From the NCBI RefSeq assembly GCF_001468225.1, contig NZ_LNRU01000010.1, positions 1 to 64,000 on the forward strand: a DNA stretch of 64,000 bases, in the 5' to 3' direction. Origin of the DNA: Sphingopyxis sp. H053. Its GTDB lineage: Bacteria; Pseudomonadota; Alphaproteobacteria; Sphingomonadales; Sphingomonadaceae. Under the pieces are notes generated by a model. It had not been told where the DNA came from. It saw only the letters and a list, made by a program, of their open reading frames with translations, and made no database searches. A program made the position numbers and the translations under genes. Below, one piece after another: positions 27,465 through 35,491 of the stretch; positions within the stretch are counted from its first letter, which is position 1, and every line of letters starts with the position of its first letter.

Positions 27465-28277
27465 ATGTTTAATCTGATCGCAAATGCCGCCGCTGCGGCA
27501 GCACCGGCCCACGAAGCGGGGCTCAGCCTGATGCCCGCCGCGATGTGCGTGAAGGAAGAAGGCGCGAGCCCCTATGGTCTCGTCCCCGCACTGTGCGAAG
27601 GCGGCATCGTCTCGCAGGTCACCTTCCTCGTCCTGCTGATCATGTTCGTCGGCACGCTCTACATCCTGTTCACCAAGCTGTTCGAACAGAATAAGGTGAT
27701 GAACCAGGGCAAGGCCGTCGACGCCAACTTCTGGCGCGCTCCGACGCTCGCCGACGGCGCTTCGAAGCTCGAAAAGAACAGCGCGTATCGCCAGGTCGTC
27801 GAAGACGGTCTGCGCGCCAACGAAGAGCATAACAAGCTCGCCAACCCCGTCGAAGCCCACGACTGGATGCACGGCACGCTCGAGCGTTCGCAGAACCACA
27901 TCAACTCGAAGCTGAACTCGGGCCTCGCCTTCCTCGCGACCGTCGGTTCGACCGCGCCGTTCGTCGGTCTGTTCGGTACCGTTATCGGTATTCTTCGCGC
28001 CCTCGTGAAGATCGGTGCGTCGGGCCAGGCTTCGATCGACACCGTCGCCGGTCCGGTCGGTGAAGCTCTCATCATGACCGCCATCGGTCTGATCGTGGCG
28101 GTTCCCGCGGTGCTCGCCTTCAACTGGCTCCAGAGCCGCAACAAGGCGATTGCCCGCCGTCTGTCGACCTTCTCGAACGACGTGCTCGGCTCGATCATGT
28201 CGAACGGCCAGGTGAAGCCGGCGTCGCTGACCCCGGCGAAGGCTGCTGCTCCGGCCGCGGCACCGAAGAAGGCCTGA
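27465..28277 (+). CDS. exbB: ExbB (MotA/TolQ/ExbB proton-channel protein)
   Basis: The pentameric stator subunit of the TonB motor. Its 270 residues include a first membrane segment near 45-66 (VTFLVLLIMFVGTLYILF) and a long cytoplasmic loop. The paired C-terminal segments contain FLATVGSTAPFVGLFGTVIGI and GEALIMTAIGLIVAVPAVLAF, which carry the conserved channel threonine and glycines of the family. The end is an Ala/Pro/Lys-rich tail. It lies 58 bases after tonB, with an intergenic hairpin before the first exbD. Confidence 0.93.
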   Translation: MFNLIANAAAAAAPAHEAGLSLMPAAMCVKEEGASPYGLVPALCEGGIVSQVTFLVLLIMFVGTLYILFTKLFEQNKVMNQGKAVDANFWRAPTLADGASKLEKNSAYRQVVEDGLRANEEHNKLANPVEAHDWMHGTLERSQNHINSKLNSGLAFLATVGSTAPFVGLFGTVIGILRALVKIGASGQASIDTVAGPVGEALIMTAIGLIVAVPAVLAFNWLQSRNKAIARRLSTFSNDVLGSIMSNGQVKPASLTPAKAAAPAAAPKKA

Positions 28278-28287
28278 TCGGTCTCCT

Positions 28288-28342
28288 GGACCCCCGCCTT
28301 GTCGTTGCGTGGCGAGTCGCCGCGTGGCGAAAGGCGGGGTCC
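28288..28342 (+). promoter_or_regulatory. Intercistronic hairpin between exbB and exbD
   Basis: GGACCCCCGCCTT (28,288-28,300) pairs with its near-complement at 28,331-28,342 with one bulged C. The loop is 30 bases and may fold further (GTGGCGA repeats). It probably tunes the ratio of ExbB to ExbD by partial termination or 3' protection; this role is inferred. Confidence 0.45.
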
Positions 28343-28419
28343 GTTGGACAGGGAAGGCGGGCTCAAGGCACGCCGTCCCGATGTCCGTGACAGAAATTTT
28401 GTGACAGGATGCTAATCCT

Positions 28420-28941
28420 ATGGCGATGAGTGTAGGCGACAAGGGTGGCGAAGACGCCCCGATGTCCGAAATCAACACGACTCCGCTCGTGGACATCATG
28501 CTTGTGTTGCTCATCATCTTCCTCATCACGGTTCCCGTGGTGCTGGAGACGGTGAACCTGAAACTGCCCGACGTGGCGTTTGAGGTGACGACGACGAAGC
28601 CTGAGAATGTGCTGCTTTCGATCCGTTCGGCTGATACCGACGGCGATGGCGAGCCCAACCCCGAGAGCACGGCGTGTGAAGTATATTGGGGCCAGACCCC
28701 GGTGGATTCCAAGCAGTTGCTGGAACGTGGACAAAAGAAGCTCGAGCAGCTGCTCGAAGATATCGGCGGTCCGCAGAATATCACCGAGGAAAACTTCCCC
28801 GAAGTGCACATCCGCGGCGACGTCAACACGCCGTACCAGTGCATCGGTGGCGTGATCTACACGATGCAATATGCCGGCTTCCAGAAGATCGGGTTCATTT
28901 CGGAACCGGCTCCTGGTTCGGGTACGGTGGGCCGCCTGTAA
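28420..28941 (+). CDS. exbD: ExbD/TolR family protein, first copy (extended periplasmic domain)
   Basis: A 173-residue ExbD-type motor subunit. The membrane segment (about 21-43) includes TTPLVDIMLVLLIIFLI with the protonatable Asp25. The periplasmic domain is longer than in the second copy. It has an insert with DTDGDGEPN near 72-80, which resembles a calcium-type Asp loop, and two cysteines (Cys86 and Cys141). The family is usually about 140 residues. Two adjacent exbD copies after exbB are typical of sphingomonads and xanthomonads, where the second copy can be dispensable for iron uptake but needed for some receptors. Confidence 0.9.
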   Translation: MAMSVGDKGGEDAPMSEINTTPLVDIMLVLLIIFLITVPVVLETVNLKLPDVAFEVTTTKPENVLLSIRSADTDGDGEPNPESTACEVYWGQTPVDSKQLLERGQKKLEQLLEDIGGPQNITEENFPEVHIRGDVNTPYQCIGGVIYTMQYAGFQKIGFISEPAPGSGTVGRL

Positions 28942-28976
28942 GGGCGCGCTCCGTTTAGGAACGAAGGAATAATCGC

Positions 28977-29402
28977 ATGTCCATGGCAGTTGGAGATCGG
29001 GACGAAAATGAACCGATGATGGACATGAACACGACGCCGTTGATCGACGTCATGCTCGTGCTCCTCATCATGTTCATCATCACCATCCCGGTCCAGACCC
29101 ACGCGGTGAAGATCGACCTGCCGGTCCCGACCGACAGCCAGAGCAATGTCGACCCCGAAAAGAACAAGGTGATGATCGATCCCGCGGGAACGATCACCTG
29201 GAACGGTTCGCCGGTCGACCTTGCGCAGCTGGCAAATTATCTGGAACAGACCAAGGCACTGCCGGTCGAACCCGAGCTGCAGGTCCAGCCCGACCCCTAT
29301 GCGCGCTATATCGTCGTCGACAATGTCATGGCGGTGATCAAGCGCAGCGGCGTCGGCAAGCTGGGCTTCGTCGGCAACGAGCAATACGCCCGCGTCTTCT
29401 GA
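28977..29402 (+). CDS. exbD: ExbD/TolR family protein, second copy
   Basis: A 141-residue ExbD of ordinary length. MNTTPLIDVMLVLLIMFI carries the conserved Asp24 in the membrane helix. The periplasmic part has VKIDLPVP and ends in YARVF. GAAGGAA at 28,962-28,968 precedes the ATG at 28,977; an internal ATG at 28,983 is also possible. The gene ends the tonB operon at a strong terminator. It probably mixes with, or substitutes for, the first ExbD in the motor. Confidence 0.92.
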   Translation: MSMAVGDRDENEPMMDMNTTPLIDVMLVLLIMFIITIPVQTHAVKIDLPVPTDSQSNVDPEKNKVMIDPAGTITWNGSPVDLAQLANYLEQTKALPVEPELQVQPDPYARYIVVDNVMAVIKRSGVGKLGFVGNEQYARVF

Positions 29403-29435
29403 TCTTCTGATCGAAGCCGTCAGGCAAAAAATACG

Positions 29436-29465
29436 GGGCCGCGAAGCAATTCGCGGCCCTTTTTT
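29436..29465 (+). terminator. Intrinsic terminator of the tonB-exbBDD operon
   Basis: Perfect 10-bp stem (GGGCCGCGAA with TTCGCGGCCC), a GCAA tetraloop and six T residues. This is a textbook Rho-independent terminator. Confidence 0.93.
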
Positions 29466-29523
29466 GTCCGTCCGATCGGCGACGAATGGCCCAAGATGAC
29501 CGGAAGCTACCCTGCCAGTCCTC

Positions 29524-29610
29524 GTCACCCCGGGCTTGACCCGGGGCCTGCCTTGTCTTTTCGACGTTAAGCGGAAGAAAGGCGGGTCCCGGGTCAAGCC
29601 CGGGGTGACG
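29524..29610. repeat. Two facing REP-like palindromes
   Basis: Left copy (about 29,524-29,562, inverted) and right copy (about 29,576-29,610) share the CCCGGGTCAAGCCCGGGG core and form one large inverted repeat. The left copy also keeps the ACAAGGCAGGC flank seen at 21,571. Confidence 0.75.
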
Positions 29611-29653
29611 GCGGTTTAAAGACGACCGAAACTAGTCGCCCCACTACCTACGT

Positions 29654-29725
29654 CGTCATCCCCGCGAAAGCGGGGACCCAGCGAGCTGACGTCGCAACTG
29701 GGTTCCCGCTTTCGCGGGAATGACG
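29654..29725. repeat. Second palindromic intergenic repeat family
   Basis: CGTCATCCCCGCGAAAGCGG on the left is mirrored on the right (about 29,702-29,725), with a central part between the two CCCAG/CTGGG arms. This type is widespread between genes of sphingomonads and caulobacters. With the preceding REP pair it fills most of the 462-base gap before sodC. Confidence 0.75.
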
Positions 29726-29864
29726 AAGGCGGGGGATGGTCTCCACCCCAAAGCCGACTTATCCCCTTGGAACTGGCGGCGATTGCGGGCATCACCCTCG
29801 AACCGGGATCGAAACGCGCCGAGACGACGTTCTGATTCCAATCTGGATCAAAGGGAGCAGCAAA

Positions 29865-30437
29865 ATGACGATGGGTTCGCGCCGGAAACAGATCATGGCC
29901 CAGGGGGCCGTCGTCATCGGGGCGCTGGCGCTCGCCGGCTGCGCCGGGATGGGCAAGAAAGCGACCACGACGCTGCCCCCGGCCGATGCCTATGCCCAGC
30001 TCTATGACAATAAGGGCGCCGACCGCGGCCGCGCCGACATCTACCGCGACACGACGGGTCTCCGCATCGAACTCGTCGCGCGCGGCTTTGCGCCGGGCAC
30101 CTATGGGATGCACGTCCATGCCGTCGGTCAGTGCAATGCGCCCGATTTCGCCAGCGCCGGCCCGCACTGGAACCCGACCGGCGCCCAGCACGGCCGCGAC
30201 AATCCGATGGGCGCGCACCATGGCGACCTGCCCAACCTCGTCATCGAGCCTGACCAGATCGGCCGCGCGACGTTGCGCCTCGTCGGCTCGCGTTTCGAGG
30301 GCGATGGCGCGCTGCTCGATGCCGACGGTGCGGCGTTCGTGATCCACGCCGGCCCCGATGATTACAAGACCGACCCCAGCGGCAACAGCGGCGGGCGCGT
30401 CGCGTGCGGCGTGATCGTCAAAGAGGGCACGAAGTAA
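29865..30437 (+). CDS. sodC: Cu/Zn superoxide dismutase, lipoprotein type
   Basis: Removes superoxide in the periplasm. It has 190 residues. ATG at 29,865 has AAGGGAG upstream, so the longer frame from 29,736 is rejected. A lipobox (LALAGC) puts the lipid-bearing cysteine at residue 26. The metal-binding histidines appear in GMHVHAVGQC (His83 and His85), GPHWNP (His101) and GAHHGDLPN (near 117-123), and RVACGV near the end supplies the disulfide partner. It is a single gene after the repeat-rich region. It would be anchored to a membrane facing the periplasm. Confidence 0.93.
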   Translation: MTMGSRRKQIMAQGAVVIGALALAGCAGMGKKATTTLPPADAYAQLYDNKGADRGRADIYRDTTGLRIELVARGFAPGTYGMHVHAVGQCNAPDFASAGPHWNPTGAQHGRDNPMGAHHGDLPNLVIEPDQIGRATLRLVGSRFEGDGALLDADGAAFVIHAGPDDYKTDPSGNSGGRVACGVIVKEGTK

Positions 30438-30530
30438 GCCCCGCTTCGGCTCCGTCGCTCCCGCCAGGCGGGACGACGGAGGCGGTTTCAAACCTCGACT
30501 GAACTAAAGGCGGGTGCCTCGATCGAAAGG

Positions 30531-32129
30531 TCAGGCGCCCGCCGCGCGTTCGGCGATCGTCGCTTCGGCCTCTGGCACCGCGCGATACGCATAGAGCAGC
30601 AGGCCGAGCGCGATCGGCGCGACGCCGATCAGCGACAGGATGCCGGTGCGCAAATCACCCACCGGCTTGCCGTCGACGATCGTCCCCGCCAGGTCCGAAA
30701 TCTGCCCGACCATATAGGGGCCGAATGACAGGCCGACCAAAGTGGTGCCGAGGAAGAAGGCCGCGGTCGCCGTCCCGCGCATCCGCGGCAGCACCAGATC
30801 CTGCGTCGTGGCGGCAGCGGCGCCGAGCGCGGCGGCGCCAAGCATGCCGGCGAGGAAGTTCATGACATAGAAGAGCGTCGAATTCTCGGTCGTGTAGCCG
30901 ATCCAGATCGGAATGATCGGTGCGACGACGCCGAAGATGATCATCAGGATGCGGCCCGCCGGATTCTTCGCCCGCAAATGATCGGCGAGGCGGCCGCCGA
31001 TGATGACGCCGACGAAACCGGCGACGGCACCGTTCGCGCCCAGGATGAAAGCCAGCTCCTGCTTGGGCAGGCCCAGCACGATTTCGGCATAGGGCGCCGA
31101 CCAGAAAGCGAGCGCATAGGCGGCGAGGCTGACGAGACCATAACCGAGCGTGGTGCAGATGAACGCCGGAGTGCCCCAGATGAGCCGGAAGGTCGCCGGA
31201 TCGTGCGCGCGCAGCGCGCTCGCCCAGGAAAAGACCGCATAATAGCCAAGCGCGACCGCCGACCATTGCGGGAAATTGCCCGTCAGGCGGATCATCCACC
31301 AGGCAAAGGCGGCGATGGCGGCGGCAAAGCCGATGTTGATCGCCAGCGCGGCGGGGCCGCGCTTTGCGGCGCCCCACAGCGTCAGCGGCGGCACGATCAT
31401 CGACAGATCCTTGCCGAACTCGCGAAAGGGGCTCGGGCAACTCGGGCTCGCGACGCCGTCCATCGCGCCGCGGACCGGCTCGCGCAAGCTGGCGACCCAG
31501 AGCGCGAGGAGCAGCCCGGGGATGCCGACCGCGAGGAAGGCCGCTTGCCAGCCGACCAGCCCCATCGGCCCGCCTGCAGGGAAATTCCTGTTCCATGCCT
31601 CGACGATCAGCGCGCCGATGAACAGCGACACGCCGCCGCCGAGGTAGAGTCCCGACGAATAGATCGCGAGCGCGGTCGCTTTTTGCCGCTTGGGGAAATA
31701 GTCCGAGATCAGCGAATAGGCGGTCGGGCTCGCGGTCGCCTCGCCGACGCCGACGCCCATGCGCGCGAAGGTCAGCGTCAGCTGGTTATAGGCGAAGCCC
31801 GATGCGGCCGTCATCGCCGACCACAGGGTCAGGCCGATCGACAGCAATTTCACCCGGCTCCAATTGTCGGCAAGGCGGCCGAGCGGAATCCCGAACAGCG
31901 CATAGAAAACCGCGAAAGCCGCCCCGCCGAGAAACCCCATATCGCCATCGGTCAGGCCAAGGTCGGCCTTGATGTCGACCGCGAGGATGCTGATGATCTG
32001 CCGGTCGATGAAATTAAGGATATAGACGACGACGAGCACCGACAGGACGTACCAGCTATATCCGGTGGCCTTCGGTTCGGCCGAAACCGGCGCATCGGAT
32101 ATGACATTCTCGCTGGCGGTCTCGGCCAT
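30531..32129 (-). CDS. MFS transporter (spinster-type)
   Basis: A 532-residue major-facilitator transporter with about twelve membrane helices. The N-terminal signature region has VVVYILNFIDRQIISIL, followed by GIPLGRLADNWSRVKLL, the family loop between helices 2 and 3. ARMGVGVGEATASPTAYSLI and the FP-KRQK loop are typical of the spinster-like branch, which sphingomonads have in many copies. ATG at 32,129 is chosen because AGGGAGAGGG lies upstream. The substrate is unknown. It is divergent from the phosphatase gene with a palindromic site between them. Confidence 0.88.
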   Translation of the reverse strand: MAETASENVISDAPVSAEPKATGYSWYVLSVLVVVYILNFIDRQIISILAVDIKADLGLTDGDMGFLGGAAFAVFYALFGIPLGRLADNWSRVKLLSIGLTLWSAMTAASGFAYNQLTLTFARMGVGVGEATASPTAYSLISDYFPKRQKATALAIYSSGLYLGGGVSLFIGALIVEAWNRNFPAGGPMGLVGWQAAFLAVGIPGLLLALWVASLREPVRGAMDGVASPSCPSPFREFGKDLSMIVPPLTLWGAAKRGPAALAINIGFAAAIAAFAWWMIRLTGNFPQWSAVALGYYAVFSWASALRAHDPATFRLIWGTPAFICTTLGYGLVSLAAYALAFWSAPYAEIVLGLPKQELAFILGANGAVAGFVGVIIGGRLADHLRAKNPAGRILMIIFGVVAPIIPIWIGYTTENSTLFYVMNFLAGMLGAAALGAAAATTQDLVLPRMRGTATAAFFLGTTLVGLSFGPYMVGQISDLAGTIVDGKPVGDLRTGILSLIGVAPIALGLLLYAYRAVPEAEATIAERAAGA

Positions 32130-32195
32130 CTGGCAACCCTCTCCCTGACCCATTATCTGTTGTGGCTCATGGCTAGCAGAGCCGGACGAAGGCGC

Positions 32196-32217
32196 AAGTT
32201 GAAAGTCGGTTCAACTT
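32196..32217. promoter_or_regulatory. Inverted repeat in a divergent promoter
   Basis: AAGTTGAA and TTCAACTT form a perfect 8-bp inverted repeat around a six-base spacer, between the MFS gene and the phosphatase gene. It ends two bases before the first possible phosphatase ATG, so it could be an operator or a hairpin at the mRNA start. No binding protein is identified. Confidence 0.45.
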
Positions 32218-32236
32218 TATGGAGAACATCGTCGAT

Positions 32237-32728
32237 ATGCGCAACGATAGAGAAATTGCCGGGCCCGCGATCCTCTTCCTCTGCCTCGGCAATATCTGCC
32301 GCTCCCCGCTCGCCGAGGGCGCCGCGCGCGCCGCCTTCGCCCGCGCCGGCATCGACGCCACGCTCGATTCGGCGGGAACCGGCGACTGGCACATCGGCCA
32401 TGCCCCCGATGCCCGCGCGCAGGCCGAAGCGCGCCGCCGCGGCGTCGACATTTCGGCGCTGCGCGGCCGCCAGCTCCGCCGCGCCGACTTCTATGATTTC
32501 GACCTGATCCTCGCCGCCGACGCGAGCAATTTGCGCGACGCCCGCGCGATCCGGCCGCCCGACGCGACCGCCGAGCTCCGGCTGATGCTCGACCTTCTGC
32601 CCGGTCGCGGCGGCGAAGGCGTCACCGATCCCTATTATGGCGAAGACGACGGCTTTGCCGCGACGTGGGAGGATGTCGATGCGGTCGCGGCGGCGCTCGT
32701 TGCCGAATTTTCGCCTTCCAGCGGATAA
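32237..32728 (+). CDS. Low-molecular-weight protein-tyrosine phosphatase
   Basis: A small cysteine phosphatase acting on phosphotyrosine. The P-loop is CLGNICRSP near the N-terminus, with nucleophile Cys and binding Arg. The general-acid aspartate lies in TDPYYG near the end. ATG at 32,237 (163 residues) has GGAGA 11 bases upstream. An earlier in-frame ATG at 32,219 adds six residues and cannot be excluded. The gene tail overlaps the tail of the convergent thpR gene by 94 bases. It is a single gene, not in an exopolysaccharide operon, so the substrate is unknown. Confidence 0.9.
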   Translation: MRNDREIAGPAILFLCLGNICRSPLAEGAARAAFARAGIDATLDSAGTGDWHIGHAPDARAQAEARRRGVDISALRGRQLRRADFYDFDLILAADASNLRDARAIRPPDATAELRLMLDLLPGRGGEGVTDPYYGEDDGFAATWEDVDAVAAALVAEFSPSSG

Positions 32729-33252
32729 CGCGCCACGGGGTGATAGCGCGAGCCGCCATGGCCGAGTTCGCTTTCATACAGCGTGACATGGCCGAATTCG
32801 AACGCCGGGCTCGCAAGGTCGCCGCTCAGCGCAAGGAAGGGCGCGACCGGTCCTGAGTTGCGGTTCAGGCGCGCGAGCGTGACATGCGGAACAAAGGCGC
32901 GCGTCTCGGGCGCGATGCCGACGCGCGCGAGGCGCTGGTCGACCTTGCGGTGCAGCGCCGCGAGCGGATCGTGCGGCTCGACCCCGGCCCAGATCATGTT
33001 CGGCCGCCCTTGCCGCTCGAACAGGCCGACACCAGCAATCCGCGCCGCAACGCGCGGCGCATGGAGCGCGCCGAGCGCCGCCGCGATGTCCTCTGCCATA
33101 TGGCGGTCGACCTCGCCGATGAAACGCAGCGTCAAGTGGAGCTGCTCGTCATTTTGCCAGCGCGCGCCCGCGATGCCGTGCATCGCCGCGAGCAATATGT
33201 CGCGGACCGGACGCGGCGGGCGCAGCGCGACGAACAGGCGGTGCGTGGACAT
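32635..33252 (-). CDS. thpR: RNA 2',3'-cyclic phosphodiesterase (2H family, LigT-like)
   Basis: A 205-residue 2H phosphoesterase that opens 2',3'-cyclic phosphates on RNA ends. The two HxT signature motifs are HLTLRF (His39) and HVTLAR (His123), at the expected spacing. ATG at 33,252 begins MSTHRLFVALRPP, the usual family start; the frame upstream is non-conserved. The last 30 residues are a low-complexity Ser/Ala tail encoded inside the 94-base overlap with the convergent phosphatase gene. The tail is therefore probably a by-product of stop-codon loss. Confidence 0.9.
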   Translation of the reverse strand: MSTHRLFVALRPPRPVRDILLAAMHGIAGARWQNDEQLHLTLRFIGEVDRHMAEDIAAALGALHAPRVAARIAGVGLFERQGRPNMIWAGVEPHDPLAALHRKVDQRLARVGIAPETRAFVPHVTLARLNRNSGPVAPFLALSGDLASPAFEFGHVTLYESELGHGGSRYHPVARYPLEGENSATSAAATASTSSHVAAKPSSSP

Positions 33253-33410
33253 GGCGGGCAACATAATGGGCGAGGTTTCGGATCGCGACCCCCTAACCGC
33301 CGGGCAGGCAATAATATTGCTCTTGTCCGGTTTCGCTTGAAACAGGAGGGGAAACGCCCGATATTGCTGTCTACGGCCGGTATGGGCTGGCCGATGATGG
33401 AGTAATGACA

Positions 33411-34139
33411 ATGGCGAATTGGAACGACCCCAATATGGCGGCTTCCGGTTTTGGTGCCGGCGCGAACGCAATGGACCAGGCCGTCGATGCCGGCCTGCGG
33501 TCGTACATGCTGTCGGTTTACAATTATATGGGCTCGGGCGTGCTGCTGACCGGCATCGTCGCGATGCTGGCGTTCAATAGCGGCTTTACCCAGTCGCTGA
33601 TCGGCAGCCCGCTGATGTGGGTGGTGATGCTCGCGCCGCTGGCCTTCGTGCTGGTGCTGAGCTTCGGGATCAACAAGCTGTCGACCACGGCGGCGCAGAC
33701 GTTGTTCTGGGTCTATGCCGCGGTGATGGGCCTGTCGATGTCGACGATCTTCCTGGCCTTTACGGCGTCGTCGATCGCGACCACTTTCTTCGCGACCGCG
33801 GCGGCATTCCTTGGCCTTAGCCTCTACGGCTATACGACCAAGAAGGATCTGTCGGGCTTCGGCACCTTCCTGATCATGGGCGTTGTCGGCATCCTCGTCG
33901 CGATGGTGATCAACATGTTCGTGCAGTCGAGCGCGCTCAGCCTCGCGATCAGCGTGATCGGTGTGCTGCTGTTCGCGGGCCTCACCGCCTATGACACGCA
34001 GAAGATCAAGAGCATGTATTTCTATGTCCGCGGGACCGACTTTGTCGGCAAGTCGGTGATCATGGGCGCGCTGACGCTCTACCTCGACTTCGTCAACATG
34101 TTCACCTTCCTGCTCAACCTCTTGGGCAACCGCGAATAA
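33411..34139 (+). CDS. Bax inhibitor-1 / YccA family membrane protein
   Basis: A seven-helix inner-membrane protein of about 242 residues. The family signature is present near the end (GLTAYDTQKIKSMY) and in the last helices (VIMGALTLYLDFVNMFTFLL), with the aspartates proposed to act in calcium or pH sensing. The start is either 33,405 or 33,411. The second has GGAG nine bases upstream and gives MANWNDPN, a beginning common in sphingomonads, so it is preferred. E. coli YccA modulates the FtsH protease; that role here is only by analogy. It is a single gene ended by a good terminator. Confidence 0.9.
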   Translation: MANWNDPNMAASGFGAGANAMDQAVDAGLRSYMLSVYNYMGSGVLLTGIVAMLAFNSGFTQSLIGSPLMWVVMLAPLAFVLVLSFGINKLSTTAAQTLFWVYAAVMGLSMSTIFLAFTASSIATTFFATAAAFLGLSLYGYTTKKDLSGFGTFLIMGVVGILVAMVINMFVQSSALSLAISVIGVLLFAGLTAYDTQKIKSMYFYVRGTDFVGKSVIMGALTLYLDFVNMFTFLLNLLGNRE

Positions 34140-34166
34140 GCGGGACGGACGACGAACGAAACAAGG

Positions 34167-34199
34167 GAGCCCGGCGGAGCGATTCGCCGGGCTCTTTTA
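34167..34199 (+). terminator. Intrinsic terminator after the Bax-inhibitor gene
   Basis: 10-bp stem GAGCCCGGCG / CGCCGGGCTC, eight-base loop and TTTTAT. It touches the end of the convergent GNAT gene (34,197), so that gene probably uses the same structure. Confidence 0.9.
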
Positions 34200-34763
34200 T
34201 TGGTCAGGGCGGAGGATGCGCCTCGCCCGCCATTCATCGGCGGTGATTTCCCACAATTCGGAGGGCAAGGCGCCTTCGACATATTGTTTTTCGCCGCGCC
34301 AGACCACGCGCATGCCGCTGCCGGTCGAGATGGCACGCGATGCGCGATTGTCGATCGCCTTGGGCACGCGCAGGATCGGTTGGTCCAGCACGTCGAACCA
34401 ATAATCGGTCACGGCATCGCTCGCTTCGCGCATCAAGCCTTTGCCCCAGTGGACGGGATCGAGCCAGAAACCGCGGTTGTCGTCGGGATTGAGCATCAGG
34501 CTGATGACGCCGATCAGGGTGCCGGGCTCCTGCCGCGTTCGGATCGACCAGTGCCAGGCCTTGCCTTCGCGCATCGCCGGAAGCGCGACGTCGCGGACAA
34601 AGGTCAGCGCGCCGTCGTCGGGATAGGGCCATGGAACGAACGGATTCAAATGGCGCACGATCTGCCATTGCGGGAAAATGGCCTGAATGGCCGAATGATC
34701 TTCCAGCACCAGCGGCCGCAGCAGGAGTGTTTCGGTCGTGAGGTCCGGAAATGGTGACGTCAT
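34197..34763 (-). CDS. GNAT-family N-acetyltransferase (RimJ/RimL-like)
   Basis: A 188-residue acetyl-CoA-dependent transferase. It begins LTTETLLLRPLVLEDHSAI, the usual opening of the RimJ/RimL group. The central strand is ISLMLNPDDNRGFWLDPVHW, followed by GKGLMREASDAV in the acetyl-CoA-binding position (the normal Q/R-x-x-G-x-G/A loop). The substrate is unknown. It overlaps the upstream GST gene by four bases, so the two are translationally coupled, which may point to a joint detoxification role. That link is inferred. Confidence 0.85.
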   Translation of the reverse strand: MTSPFPDLTTETLLLRPLVLEDHSAIQAIFPQWQIVRHLNPFVPWPYPDDGALTFVRDVALPAMREGKAWHWSIRTRQEPGTLIGVISLMLNPDDNRGFWLDPVHWGKGLMREASDAVTDYWFDVLDQPILRVPKAIDNRASRAISTGSGMRVVWRGEKQYVEGALPSELWEITADEWRARRILRPDQ

Positions 34764-35389
34764 TGCGCCCCCTGCATCTCGGCGATCAGCGCATTGTCGA
34801 TTTCCTTCGCGCGCTTGTACGCGGCGCGTGTCCGCAAGGGCGCGACATAGGCCTCGAACGCCGGGCGCGACGCGATCGTGCCGAACTGGAGACCCCAGTC
34901 GATCTGGCTGCCGACATAGACATCGGCGGCGCTAAAGCGATCGCCCGCGACGAACGCCTTGTCCGCGACCGCGCTTTCGAGCGCGTCGAGCGCGGCGGGA
35001 AGCGAGCCGAAGCCCGCCATGCGCTGCTGGTCGGCATCGGGTTCGAGCCCGAACTGCTTGGCGGTGATCGCCTGCTCGACGGGCCCCGCGGCAAAGAACA
35101 GCCAGCGATAATAATCGGCGCGGTCGGCCGCATCGGGCGCGAGGCCCGCTTCGGGGAAAGCGTCCGCCAGATAGGCGCAGATCGCGGCGCATTCGGTGAC
35201 GACCTTGCCGTCGTGGACGACCGCCGGAACCTTGCCCATCGGGTTGATCGCGAGGTAATCGGCCCCCTTCATCGTCGTGCCATAATCGAGGATACGCGCC
35301 TCATAGGGGGCGCCGACCTCTTCGAGCATCCAGCGGACGATCTGCCCGCGCGACATCGGATTGGTATAGAAAATCAGGTCTTCGGTCAT
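34760..35389 (-). CDS. Glutathione S-transferase
   Basis: A 209-residue GST. The N-terminal thioredoxin fold begins LIFYTNPMSRGQIVRWMLEE, with Ser in the catalytic region, and contains the NPMGKVPAVV cis-proline motif and TECAAICAYLAD for glutathione binding. The helical C-terminal domain includes VAGDRFSAADVYVGSQ, the N-capping box of GSTs. The start at 35,389 lies 102 bases from the divergent CinA-type gene. Substrate is unknown; the coupled acetyltransferase follows. Confidence 0.9.
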   Translation of the reverse strand: MTEDLIFYTNPMSRGQIVRWMLEEVGAPYEARILDYGTTMKGADYLAINPMGKVPAVVHDGKVVTECAAICAYLADAFPEAGLAPDAADRADYYRWLFFAAGPVEQAITAKQFGLEPDADQQRMAGFGSLPAALDALESAVADKAFVAGDRFSAADVYVGSQIDWGLQFGTIASRPAFEAYVAPLRTRAAYKRAKEIDNALIAEMQGAQ

Positions 35390-35491
35390 CGCGCTTCTCC
35401 CATGCGGTTCGATTCGAGTGTGAACATATCAAGAACATGATCCGACCGCCAGCGGGCTTGTTTTGTCACCATAGGCGGCTAAGGCAAAGGC

